Assembly (NCBI GenBank): GCA_964200185.2
Contig: CAXNAD020000236.1
Coordinates: forward strand, 1-23,743
Reading direction: 5' to 3'
DNA length: 23,743 nt
Source: Choristocarpus tenellus KU-1152
Lineage: Eukaryota; Phaeophyceae
Both the position numbers and the translations under genes were made by a program. The first letter of the stretch is position 1; the number at the start of each line of letters is the position of its first letter. This document shows, one piece after another, positions 10,415 to 20,641 of this stretch. The notes under the pieces are model-generated. The model had not been told where the DNA came from, did not search any database, and saw only the letters and a list, made by a program, of their open reading frames with translations.

Positions 10415-11400
10415 GTGTTTGAGTGGCACAGTATGGCTGGGGGTTGACTATAGCAGGTGTCGGACGTTTTGTTCATATAAATATGGCCACTTTGTGTTGA
10501 CCCTTGTGGCATGCCATTCATCCTTCAACATCTCATCCATTCAACCATTTTCCACCCGATTAATTACATGGCAGTGAAGCTGTTCTGCAGAAGCAGTTAG
10601 CCGGAAAATCTCGTCTTGGCATCATTTGCCCAGCAGGGTGTAAGGGGAAAGAAAAATGAATTTCTCTCTGCGGAGAGGGGGGGTTTGGGAAGAATTTGGT
10701 ATTGAAATTTAGGTCTTCCTTAACACGCCCTTTGACCTCCCATTATGGGACATGTTAGAACAGTTGCCCATATCAATGACACAATTATGATGAGTGATGC
10801 TTGTCTCGCCCACAATGTGTGTCTATATTATTGATCTTAGATAAGGAAAGATTGTCTGTTGTGTATGATACCAAGGATGTGTATGTGGAAGTGGAAAGGT
10901 CTAACATATTTTTGGCACTATGCAGATTTGGATGACAAGGGTCATATAGCATGGGAGGGACCTGTGAAGATTCTGAGCTACTCTGCCCGATAGAAGTGGG
11001 GGAGTGGGGGAACAGGACGATGCATGCTAAGCAACAGTCCTTGGTTAATACTCGATGAAAAGGCATGTCTTGTCTTTATGTATAGAGCACTACTAGTTAA
11101 TCAAAGTTCTTAATCGTTCATTAGTCATGTGATAATCCTCTCTGTGGGTACATTGTAAACCATGTGATAATTGCCACCCTGCTTATGTCTGTGAAGCATT
11201 AAATTCACTCCATCTTGAAAATTCGTAACCCTTCCGTATTTTGAGACTTGATTGGGATTCTGGTCTGTTTCTTGACATGTGCTTGGAATTGAAAAGAGTG
11301 TGCTAGACTATCCATTTTACAGTGCAAGGAAAAATCACAACTCAAGCGATTGAGGAAAGTTAGGTTCACTTTTGTAATTCCCTATGTTTTATTATTAGAC
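10415..11400. other. Unassigned region downstream of the light-harvesting gene
   Basis: This holds the presumed 3' untranslated region and intergenic DNA. Short frames exist on both strands (for example minus 10785-11066) without a recognisable domain, signal or splice context. No gene is supported. Confidence 0.5.
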
Positions 11401-12560
11401 AGTATTGCTTATCAAAAAGCTACACATGTGGTTGCTGAGTACGAAGAAGTTACTCAGCCTCATACAAAGAATGTTCAGCAGTAGTCCGTGCTATTAACCA
11501 CTGCTGTCTGTATCTTTGGGTGTCGACATTTTGATTTATTCGTTGACCATGTGGCACTCCGACATGCAAGATAGAGGATAATATGTTCTGTGAAAATTAT
11601 CGCTCTCCAATGTTTCGACTTTACAGTTCATTATATACAAGGTAGAGATAATGTAGTACCTGATGCACTTTCTCGCCTCTGTGATAATGATATCAAGCAT
11701 ATGCCGAAAGTACTTTGCTCCTACTTGGAGGAAAATTCCAGAAAAAAACATTGTGAAATACTTTACCCCATATCAAGCATTCGAAATATATCCAGATCGC
11801 CTTCATAAATTAGATGTAATTCAGAGTGACCATAACTTTCCGTAGTTCAGTGAACATATTTCCAACTTAGAACCAGAGCAAAATTCGTACAGGACAAATA
11901 AACCAATTTTCTCTTCATTTTATGTACCCAGAAGCCCCAATTCGGTGTCTTCACATCCTTGTGAATCGAGGTATAGCATGTCATATTTTTGTGTTGATGC
12001 TGACATGAACTTTGCCGATAACATTTCCCAGGTCACATACGCAAACACTGTGCTTTTCGTGGTCGATTAGTGGTTCCCAAAGAATTGACATCTCTGGTTT
12101 TACATGCTTGTCACGATCATCCCGCTTTGGTAGGTTATTTCGGTCTTTCTCATACTCTTGACAACGCACAAGACCTGTATTGTGTCCCATATTTTAAAAT
12201 ATGCTCGAGAGAGGTGTGAGAGATGTCAACTTTGCCAAAGACGAAAACCCTCTTACAGACGTCCTACATTGCCTCAAGGACAAATTCCTGCCACCCGACC
12301 ATTCGAACGGCTGTTGATCCTGTACATTATAAGATCATTTCCCGTTGATGCTGGGATGTTCTTTCGGCTATCCGTCAATTGACACCCTGCTTTTCTCATT
12401 CCCATTCCAGACAAACAAGAAGTGACCACAGCGAAAGGTTTGAAATAATATTTTCAATATTTGGGGCACCTGAAATACCTCACTCTGACAAGGGTTCAGA
12501 ATTTGAAAATAAAATTGTTCTGGAATTGCAGTGTTGGAATACCATAAAACTCGTACCATA
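11400..12560 (+). mobile_element. Ty3/gypsy-type LTR retrotransposon remnant (RNase H end and integrase)
   Basis: Domains appear in the order expected for a Ty3/gypsy pol gene but in shifting frames. Near 11465 KECSAVVRAINHC, and near 11519-11572 RHFDLFVDHVALRH, match the RNase H segment. At 11590-11680 FDFTVHYIQGRDNVVPDALSRL-type sequence marks the RNase H end. At about 12100-12250 the His2-Cys2 zinc finger of integrase is visible: HACHDHP, GYFGLSHTLDN, then after a frame change CERCQLCQRRKPS. At about 12440-12520 FGAPEIPHSDKGSEFEN matches the integrase core around its second acidic residue. Stops and frameshifts (for example just after 11525 and near 12213) show it is dead. The reverse transcriptase core, gag and flanking LTRs were not identified, so its true ends are unknown. 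Confidence 0.8.
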
Positions 12561-14600
12561 GATCTCATTAGATAGATTCATTTTTAGTCTATCCAAAACA
12601 ACAGTTACCCAATCTATCAAGAGTTTACTCAATCAACAGCTGATAATTTACAGTTAACTTTTGAATTAAGCTGTCGCATTCTGGGAGAACGGGACGCTAA
12701 AAAAAATGCTACCAATGAAACTATTGTGTAACTTCATCAGTTGCTTGACCTTCACCTTTACAAAAGAAGATTGGTACATAATTATTAACTGAAACGAAAA
12801 AATATCGATGCACAGGCTTCTAACTATAGTCTGGTAAGCAATAAACCTTCCACAACTCATTCTAACTTACTACACTATACTTCTATACTTGCATCTATAT
12901 TCTATAGAGGAGCAACCTTGGATTCTACATGCACGTGGAGAGTTCTAATCGCTACAAACCGCAGGAAAAAGCATTGTCACCTATAGAGACCAGCTTGGTT
13001 AACTGTCGAGTCATACGCTTCGATATGATCAGAGTTGGGATTTCTATTTCTAGACTTCTACTATTTCAACATGTACCACTAAACTCTAGATCGACTCTGT
13101 ATTCACAAAGCGCCTGTCTTGTCGGAAGTGTTTAAAGGTGAAAACTATTTTACTAGTAGTATTTGTTTACTACTATTTCTGGTAGAGCCTCCAAGTAAGC
13201 CCTGTATGGAATGCACATTGACCTACGCAGGAAGCGAATTAACTGTGAACTTAAACAGACATCAAGTCAAGGGTACAACTGAAGCTGTATTCATGGACCG
13301 GTAAATAATAGTGTACTCATAATTGCAAACACGATGAAAGAAATCAGACATCTAGGCGAACGACAATGTTGGGGAAGGTCAATTGCATTGCATTTCTGAG
13401 GAACAAATCCGCAAACGAAAAAGTGGCTGCTCAAATCTTTCTTACATAATGCACATACAAAATATATGTAAGAAAAACTAGTTGAGGTATGAAGTGGTAC
13501 CAATACATATAATTTTAACCACCACTATTGCGCACTGGGGGGTTTACTATGGCTCTAGTTATGTATGCTCAGCCAAGTGGGCATGACAACCATATGCATC
13601 CCAGCTACCACTCCAGTGATCAGTGTAATTTCGACTGATTAACTGCACGTATCATGAATGATGCGTGTTGAAATTGAAGAGCCATAACAAGGTTGCAGCT
13701 TGATATTTCTTGCAGCATGGTGCTGTTTCTCAGCAACACAAATGCAAGAAAATAAGTAAAAATCAGCTCCCAAATATATAGGTATCTATATCCCAGATAT
13801 TTGATCATCACTTGTAGAGTGAGCTTGTTTTCAAAAGAGGGGGAAAAGGAGACTACAAGCAGTCACCGTCGAAACACAGATACAAATTTAAGAGCCGTTT
13901 ATATCCCAGAGGACATTTTAGTTGTTTCCCTGACTGGATCATTTTTTACAAGCAACGGTACCTCTACTCAAGACTCAAAAATAGTCTTTTAAAAATCGAG
14001 TAATATGACTTTTTGCAACCCTCAACCAAACGAACTGTCATTGGGCGTCCTGCCAGACCTGGAGCTCTTCCCTGCAGAGCAGATGAGGTAGAAAGGGGAG
14101 TAGGGCGGGAGGGGTGCAATGTTGGTAAAAATCGCTTTGTGCTTATGCTCCATTAACTATCTAGTAATAACCCCACAGCTGTGCCACATTCAAGCACCAA
14201 AATATCAGGTAATACAATCAGGTGTAATTCCACATATTACTAGACTTGTTATTACAATCGAACCTTTCAAGTCTCATGTTCATCCTTCAGGGCACCAAAA
14301 ACAATGCATACTTTGATAGGATTTTGAAATGCACCGAATACACAAGGGTGAAATTAGCCATACATTTGGTGCTTCTGTGGAAGGGTGTGTTGATCTGTTG
14401 CTTTAAGAAAACAGGTCATCCACAACAGCACACTACCAAGTCCCAGCATCAGGAAGACCTGTCCTCTCTCGTACCATGCAGTGATGTTGCCTATACAATG
14501 TCAGGTTTTTATCATCTTCAATGACATGGGTATTCTTCACCTAAAGAGACAGCACTAAAAGCCGGAAACATTGACCTGGTTTGATGCAGAACCAAGTGCT
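12561..14600. other. Unassigned, probably retroelement-derived and intergenic DNA
   Basis: AT-rich sequence with short interrupted frames on both strands. It may include the decayed 3' part of the Ty3/gypsy element. A short plus-strand frame at 14005-14088 (start MTFCNPQPNELSLGV, ending at a possible GTAGAA donor), and another after a possible acceptor at 14290 (GTKNNAYFDRILKCTEY), look coding-like in composition. They match no family I know and were not joined. Confidence 0.35.
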
Positions 14601-15630
14601 TTAAGCAAAGCAATTAAGGAAGGACTTCGAGATTTCCAGCATTTGATCGCTGCAGCAAAAGAAGATTTAAGTAATTGAGACTGTATTGACGAGATAAAAG
14701 GTGATTAAGTACCAGGCACATCCCTACTCACCAGTAAGTGATCCATACACAATTTTGGCAACCATTTCCACAGCAATCTGCAGCTTCCGGCTCCTGTTTC
14801 CATCAAATTAAATGAACGAGTTGTTAACGAGGTGCGATGTAAGCGATGTTACACATTGCGGCGACAAGCAACTTTGAAGGATCACAGCTCATTGGAGTTG
14901 TGCCACTGGTGCAGTGGGATACATGACAATAGTATGGATAACCAAGGAGTTACCTCCTCAACCTATGGGCTAAAGAAGAATGAATTGAAAACGAGGTCAC
15001 ATTAGGCGTCATCACACAGGGCACATAGAACCAACACTGCGGGCAGTAGACATGGTGCATTAGTTCAGTTTGACCAAGCAATGACAGGAAAAGGATACTG
15101 TGAAACGGACATACATAAATCAGATGCCTGTTGTGCCCACATTGCTTCACCTGCGGCCGATCCTTACGCACTGACAGAGATTTATGTCGAACGGCTATCC
15201 CTTCACCTCCTGCGGGACTGGCAGCAGATACTCCATCGCTTAGTCTGCGCTCTACCTCCGCGAACTCTTCCAGAGCTACCTCCTCGGGTGATTTCAATTT
15301 CCTTTTATCCCCTCCTCCAGCTGCACGTGGCATTTTCATGGACACGGGTGGCGGTGACCAAGAGGCTGCAGAACCCCTAGCTCCAAGCATCGAACGCTCA
15401 AGTGGATGCTCCCCCTTCGTTTGTTGCTCCCCCTCCATTTGTTTCTCCACCACTTGTTCTACTATGCTGACACCTCCCTTTCTCCGAATGGAGCCAAAAC
15501 ACCTCCTCTGAGAGAATGAACCTGCTCCTTGTGCTTCATCGGTGATAAAAAAAACTTTATTATCGTCTCGCAGCACGTCCCCGTCTCGCCTCCCTTCACA
15601 GTCGCCCCCCGCAGCCCCAATACCAGCCAT
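14601..15630 (-). CDS. OXLD1-like protein with C-terminal oxidoreductase-like Cys-rich domain, 3 exons, 196 aa
   Basis: The exons, read on the minus strand, are 15630-15151, 14793-14732 and 14649-14601. Donors are GTGAAG and GTGAGT; acceptors are aacag and ctgcag. Frame holds throughout (591 bases with stop). Exon 1 ends KDRPQ and exon 2 starts EPEAADCCGNGCQNCVWITY. This gives the Pro/Glu lead-in and the C-C-x3-C-x2-C-V-W-x-x-Y signature of the oxidoreductase-like domain of OXLD1 and fungal relatives. Exon 3 supplies the short helical tail CDQMLEISKSF. The family is small and poorly characterised; some members are mitochondrial, and a redox or metal role is only inferred from the four Cys. 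The N-terminal 150 residues are hydrophilic and low in complexity, with an acidic helix EEVALEEFAEVERRL (116-130), and show no clear targeting peptide. The start is the first ATG of the compositionally coding part; the frame stays open to 15873, so an upstream start or exon is possible. It diverges from the hydroxylase gene. Confidence 0.75.
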
Positions 15631-16372
15631 AGTTGCGAAGGAAGCTTTATCTATGAATCCTTGTGCTAGGATCAGGCTATGGGGAAAAAGTACAACGCAG
15701 GGGTCGTTCGACCTTTGGGGACCGCTATGGACAAAGAAGGTTCGAAGAGATTGGTTTGTTTTTACGGAAGGGCGACAACGGCGCCTTTCTCCCAGGGCGA
15801 AGGCAATGCCCTCTCGCAACCCTCCCCAGCACCAACCTCTACAGGCTCGTTGTCCGTACGATTCCATCGGCACATTTGAGGTTTAGGGAAATGGAGTTTG
15901 AACCTGTTGAGGACACAACTAAATAATTTGGAGTAAGTTGGTTTTGAAAGTTTTGTAAAGAGTTTAGCGTTCAAAGTAATATGTAATACGATACTACATC
16001 ATGCTCAATACAACTAACGTTGTGGTACTAAAGTCTGGAGGTGCTCGTGTGAGGAATGAAGGTCCATCGGACACCAGGGATGGGGGTGACTACTGTGGGG
16101 ATAGCAATCTTGATTCCCAGGGTAGGTCTGTGGTAGATGCTATCTGGGAGGGGATGTTGCTGTCTTATAAACATGACCAATATGCTCGTTGAGGTTGCTG
16201 TACCCTCAGTCTCCAGTTGCTATTCCCATGTATCCCCAATATTTTCCTCCGTGATACTTATGGAAATTTCAACACTGCCGAAACTTCCACCGAAGTTCAC
16301 ATTTTGAACGTGCGATCATGCCCTATGGCGCACTAGGTACTTGGATTCGTGGCTCCCTTCCCTTTGCTGCCA
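15631..16372. promoter_or_regulatory. Divergent promoter region between OXLD1-like and hydroxylase genes
   Basis: The two flanking genes point away from each other, so this 742-base gap must hold both promoters and leaders. An open frame from ATG 16001 to a possible donor at 16122 (GTAGGT) is phase-compatible with an acceptor at 16399-16400 (aacag). If that intron is real, the hydroxylase starts at 16001 and part of this region is its first exon. No TATA box or named motif was recognised. Confidence 0.4.
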
Positions 16373-19203
16373 ATGACCCATGGAATGGTGAAATCAACAG
16401 GACGGATGGGTGCACCCAAGTTGGAGGGCACTGAGGTCCGAGTATCTTCCCGAAACGCTAGAGGCCTGGTGATGCAGGCTCAAGTCGCAGAGCTGACTCC
16501 TCGGAGGGAGCAGTTCTTCCGCATGGTGTCGCAGGGTTTAGAAGTGGGCTTTGAGAATGAGGACGTATCTCGGGTCGAAGACTTTGTTCGGTACTGTCGA
16601 GGGGTAAGGTCATCGTTAGATCAAGTTGGTAATTGGAATCCTGATCATTTGTCCTGCTTCCATGGTTGCTAGAAATACCAAGTACTCTATACCTCATTGT
16701 GTAGGCTTGCACGAAGTGGTACATGTCCAGTTCCTTTTCCCAATAATATGCTTAATACGCTCATCAAATATCCGCAAGGACCAACTGAGGGACCATTTGT
16801 ACATTGGAATATGCTCTTTCTACTGGTTGATGCTCAAGTTTGTTGCGATCTCTTCCCCTTTACCTTGGAGCCTCTCAGGAGCTGCAGCCAGAAGTCCTGG
16901 AAACCCTACACCAACCCTGCGAGGAGTATGTGAAGGGAATGAGGGCAAAACCCTGGTGGAATGCAGAAGAATTTCCGTGGGTGAAAAAGTGTGTAGATAT
17001 CCTCAAGTAAATTCTCTTATAAGCTTTGTCTGTTGGTAACTTGACATGAGCTTACCCATTGATTCTTCTACCTACTCCCATATATGATGCAGCGGTTTTG
17101 AGGATGTTGGACGCAATCACTCCTTCCGTCCATGTTGACCTCAAAGCATTTCTCATCCCCACATGTGTGCACTCACCCACACCCTTGTCTAGGCTTGAGG
17201 CGGAGTCGCACATCATATTGGATGAGTTTAATGCCTTCATGGATAACCCCTTGTCCAGTTTTGCACGGGACTCAGCATACAGCGAAATCATGGGGGCTGG
17301 TTGGAGTGGTGTTCGCCTTCAGCGCCTGGGAAAGTGGATACCGGAAAATTGCTCAAAATTCCCGAAGAGTGTGCAGGTTAGCTATGGTGTGTACTCAATG
17401 ACATGGATTAGATATAACCTGGCATACCTAACATCTCTTCACTCCTCCATCCTTTATTCTCACTCTCCTGCCTCTATCCTAATCTTCTAATCCCTCCACA
17501 CCTCCTGCCCCCACAGCTGCTCAGGAACCTTGATATCCCCATTGCAGTGAGAGGGGTCATGTTTGCTAGACAGGTGCCAGGGACAGGAGTTTCTCCACAC
17601 TCTGATGGTCGCAATTTCATCTTGACAGCCCACCTTGGTAAGATCGGGAGGGATATTAATGTTGTTGTACTCAAGAGAAGTGCTTGGGAGTAGTTGCTAC
17701 TGGGCATAGCCTCAACTTATCACCAACATAGGGGGTGGTTGTTGAGATATCTCTCAATGACAGGAAGATGGGATGGGATAGTTTCTCCAGGAAGGTGTGT
17801 ACTTTATCCAAACATGTCTCCAATGCAGGTGTTCAGCCTTGTTCTTATGACATGCTAAAGGTGGATATTAAGTGTTCACTGTTAGCTAGAATGCTGATAA
17901 GGAATCATTCTGACACATGAGATGCCAACTTTCAATGTTGTTTGTCATTTTTTCCTCGAAGGATTGTCTTTTCAGGCTAGGAAACAATGTTTCTTAGAGT
18001 GACAGCTGTACGTTGTATCGTGACTTTGAATGTCAGGATATTAAGATACGACCATACCATTAAGGCAGTAGTCTTATGCAGATACTACTGTACCACCAAG
18101 ACACATTTGCATGAGACTACTGCCTTGGTGGAATATATGCATCCCAACATCTTGAATAGCGAACCAAACAAAAATGGTCCGATGAACCGAGTGAGCCCAT
18201 CCTATTGGAGAAAAAAATGAGGCATTGATGTACTCCTGTACCAAGCATATCCTTCCTCAGATTGCCCATAGTACTAGTAGTAAGTGGAGGGATAGAGCAG
18301 GGCATGAGGAACACCTTTGCTGGAAGAACTACTCTGTACTTTTAAATATCATACCCTGTGATAGGATCTGGTGTAGTCAAGAGTAGTAACAACACATTGT
18401 TGCCAAATTCAGAAATATGTCACTATTTTCAACCCATTCATTTACTCCAGTCAATGCATATGGGACGATATCCCATACATCTGACTGCCTGTGACATGGA
18501 ATGTACATGTGCACATCTGTCGCTTGTGCTTATGTGGCATGGCACCCTCTGATGGCTGCCAGGGGTAAGGATTCCCAAGGACTGCTGGATGAGGGTAGGG
18601 GAGGAAAAGCGAACGTGGGAAGAGGGGAAGTGTCTCATCTTGGACACAAGCTTTGAGCATGAAACAGGCAACATGTCGAACCAAGACAGGATTGTGATGA
18701 TTATTGACTACTGGCATCCAGGTGCGTTAGTACTTTACAGTTGGAGTTGGAGTTAATTTGAGAGGTGAGTGAGCTTGGTCTGTGGTGGAAGCCATACATT
18801 GACTTTGCTTGACAAAGTGTTGTGCAGGCTGTGGGTAGAGGTATTAAGCACAGTGACAAGCTTTGGTGGCCATTTTGAAGACATAGAGTCAGGCAGACCT
18901 GCAGCCCACCGCTTTTATCAGGGGGCAAAGGAATATGAGTGCAGTACCACAGCTTCAAGATATACTTCAGCACTATGTTGATAGTCCTATGTCTATCCTA
19001 CTGACCCATGTGTTTGTCCCTCTGCACCCTTCTGTGGACTCATACTATGGGCAGACCTCACCCGTGCAGAACAGGATGCGCTGGCCTTTGTGTATGACCT
19101 TCGAAACTGCTTTGAATCTGGAGAGATACCTCTGGACAAAACCTCGGAGGAGGAAGGGGGAGGGGTATTCGGAGCACTGAAGAAGGCCTTTGGAGTTAAT
19201 TAA
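16373..19203 (+). CDS. Aspartyl/asparaginyl beta-hydroxylase family protein (2-oxoglutarate dioxygenase), 6 exons, 323 aa
   Basis: Exons are 16373-16603, 16879-17006, 17193-17376, 17517-17637, 18563-18721 and 19055-19203, all GT-AG and in frame (972 bases with stop). The domain order matches the family that hydroxylates Asp/Asn side chains using Fe(II), oxygen and 2-oxoglutarate. Exon 2 has MRAKPWWNAEEFPWVKK, a typical lead-in. Exon 4 has QVPGTGVSPHSDGRNF and TAHLG, containing the first Fe-binding His. Exon 5 has WMRVGEEKRTWEEGKCLI, then DTSFEHETGN with the second Fe-binding His, and DRIVMIIDYWHP with the Arg that should bind the 2-oxoglutarate carboxylate. Exon 6 continues DLTRAEQDALAFVYDLRNC and ends KKAFGVN. 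There is no signal peptide or membrane anchor in this model, unlike animal AspH. The start is uncertain: 16373 is the first ATG after an in-frame stop, while an alternative first exon 16001-16121 spliced to 16401 would give 354 aa. Intron 4 is 925 bases and holds a strong hairpin. The gene looks intact. Confidence 0.92.
18057..18131 (+). ncRNA. Intronic hairpin with a fully paired 24-base stem (miRNA-precursor-like or tiny inverted-repeat element)
   Basis: The arm 18057-18080 pairs with 18108-18131 over all 24 positions, with three G-U wobbles and no mismatch, around a 27-base loop. It lies inside intron 4 of the hydroxylase gene on the sense strand. The geometry fits a microRNA-type precursor, but a small transposon remnant with terminal inverted repeats would look the same. 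Expression is unknown; only the fold is seen. Confidence 0.45.
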
Positions 19204-19742
19204 CTGCAATATATATTTGTTAAAGCTTCCTCTATTACTGCACTTCTGTTGTGGTCAATTGCCTACTATTCAGTCTAAATAATGATCATGTCGTGTGGAA
19301 TATGGCTGCATCCCTGTAGGCTGCAACCCTCCTAACCCTTTTGTCACACCAGACACAACTCTCGTTAGTGTTCCGTCCATGTCAAACGCATGTTGATATG
19401 GATCGCACAAGAAGCAAATTCGTGTGGTAAACCCGATGTACTGATCAGTTTGTGCGAAGTCATGCATGCGAATCATTTCCATAGTCACTATCGCTGAAGA
19501 GATTGGCCACTAAGCACAGCTAAGTCTGACTCTTTATCTTAAGTAACTGAGTGAGGAAGTGGCAATGACTCCAAAGATTGTGCCAACGGGAGACATTGCA
19601 ATCCTTGCCAACTACCAATATAGCACATCCCGTTTGTGTTGTAACACAACCTCTTTTCGCCTCATCAACCGACTCTGGTGTCGCCTTCATCTACTACCAA
19701 CAAGTGGTCATGGAAAAAAGCGAACAAAGTCGGCGGCCATCG
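19204..19742. other. Convergent 3' region between hydroxylase and MED21-like genes
   Basis: The two flanking genes end facing each other, so this holds both 3' untranslated regions. A minus-strand frame at 19270-19488 contains a short FDMDGTLT string but has no context of a real phosphatase. No gene is supported. Confidence 0.6.
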
Positions 19743-20439
19743 TTACCGATGTCCTAGGGTGTGCTCAGACAGTCTATCCAGCTCGATATTGACGTCCTGC
19801 TGAAGTTTTTCGGCCTTCTCAACCACCTTCGCGAGCTCGGCCCTCTTCTTTCTTCCCTCCATGTCCAAACGTGATAATTCCTTGAGAGTTAGCGCAGTGA
19901 TGGATTAGGTTGGTCTCCCAAAGTAATGTGGTTCCAAAACTTCCCTCAACCACGTAGGTTTTGAAACCAATCAAGGGTGGTCATCTCCTTTCAAGCGGGT
20001 GAATGAAGTGTTGCCAACCTACATACTCTAAAACTGTTGACTATGTTTCCTTACAACAGGATGGACCCATTTACAATGCTTTCCTCACGACTTGTATTGC
20101 ATGCTCAACTCGTCATCAATCTTTGTATCTCACCTCCATTTGCTGTTGTTCCGTGAGGTTTGCACCTGGTAGTGCATCGATGAGGCCATTAAGCTCATGC
20201 GCTTGACTAACTACTCCATCTGCCAGGGTCTTCACCTTTGCCATCCAGGCTCCGTCCACTTCTACAGGACTCCGCATCGCAGGCTCTACAACAGTAGTAC
20301 CAACATCCCCTCTGTTTTCACCTTCTACCTCCTTCACGTCCTCTGCAAATGGAATCAGGCGCAGAGCATCGAACATACTTAGAGCGAGTCGGTCGACAAA
20401 TTCCTGGATCGCGGTGACAGAGTCTCTGTCTTCCGCCAT
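19743..20439 (-). CDS. MED21: Mediator complex subunit 21 homologue, 2 exons, 147 aa
   Basis: Exon 1 is 20439-20134 and exon 2 is 19880-19743, joined at donor GTGAGA and an acceptor (ctcaag) preceded by a CTAAC branch-like site. Frame holds (444 bases with stop). MED21 is a small helical subunit of the Mediator middle module; it pairs with MED7 and links activators to RNA polymerase II in the nucleus. The start reads MAEDRDSVTAIQEFVDRLAL, like the family's N-terminal helix (M-x-D-x-x-T-x-L-Q-x-x-V-D-x-L). A variable linker follows, then AHELNGLIDALPG near residues 83-95, matching the conserved I-D-x-L-I-D-x-L-P helix. The remaining part is a charged coiled coil (EGRKKRAELAKVVEKAEKLQ) ending LSEHTLGHR. 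Length and layout fit MED21 (about 140 residues). The sequence is divergent, so the call rests on the helix pattern and the IDALP motif. It diverges from the membrane-protein gene with only 202 bases between start codons. Confidence 0.78.
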
Positions 20440-20641
20440 CAATCGATCTATGGTTCACTAAACTGAAGTTTGGGGGTGTCTCATTTCAATATTCCGCGTG
20501 TATAGCGCGCTTCTTTCCTCAAATACTTGATATACTTTTATCACAACCTTCACAACATCACCACCTACACCAAAGAAGTAACCTTCAACTTCACCAGGGA
20601 GGCCAGGTAGTAGGGGTATTCAGAGGTGAAACGTATGTAAG
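20440..20641. promoter_or_regulatory. Compact divergent (bidirectional) promoter
   Basis: Only 202 bases separate the start codons of the MED21-like gene (minus) and the PSI/LEA2 membrane-protein gene (plus), so both promoters must overlap or share elements here. No TATA box is obvious in a convincing position for either gene. Confidence 0.5.

Noticed and set aside
14950-15150. A DTW-domain (DTWD1-like) cysteine motif on the minus strand (QCGHNRH, then YCPQCW)
   Set aside because: No further DTW domain follows, the cysteine spacing needs an unsupported splice, and a clean donor at 15150 joins directly to the OXLD1-like exon in the right phase. This stretch is therefore intron.
15131-15926. 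Several long plus-strand open frames opposite the OXLD1-like exon
   Set aside because: They are antisense shadows of a GC-rich coding exon; the minus strand has the splice sites and the domain.
17735-17920. Plus-strand open frame (VVVEISLNDRKMGWDSFSRK) as an extra hydroxylase exon
   Set aside because: It has no acceptor in the right phase, and joining 17637 directly to 18563 gives the continuous family pattern HLG-VRIPKDCW.
19270-19488. HAD-phosphatase-like string FDMDGTLT on the minus strand
   Set aside because: No hydrophobic strand before it, no other HAD motifs, no splice context, and it lies between two convergent gene ends. Probably chance.
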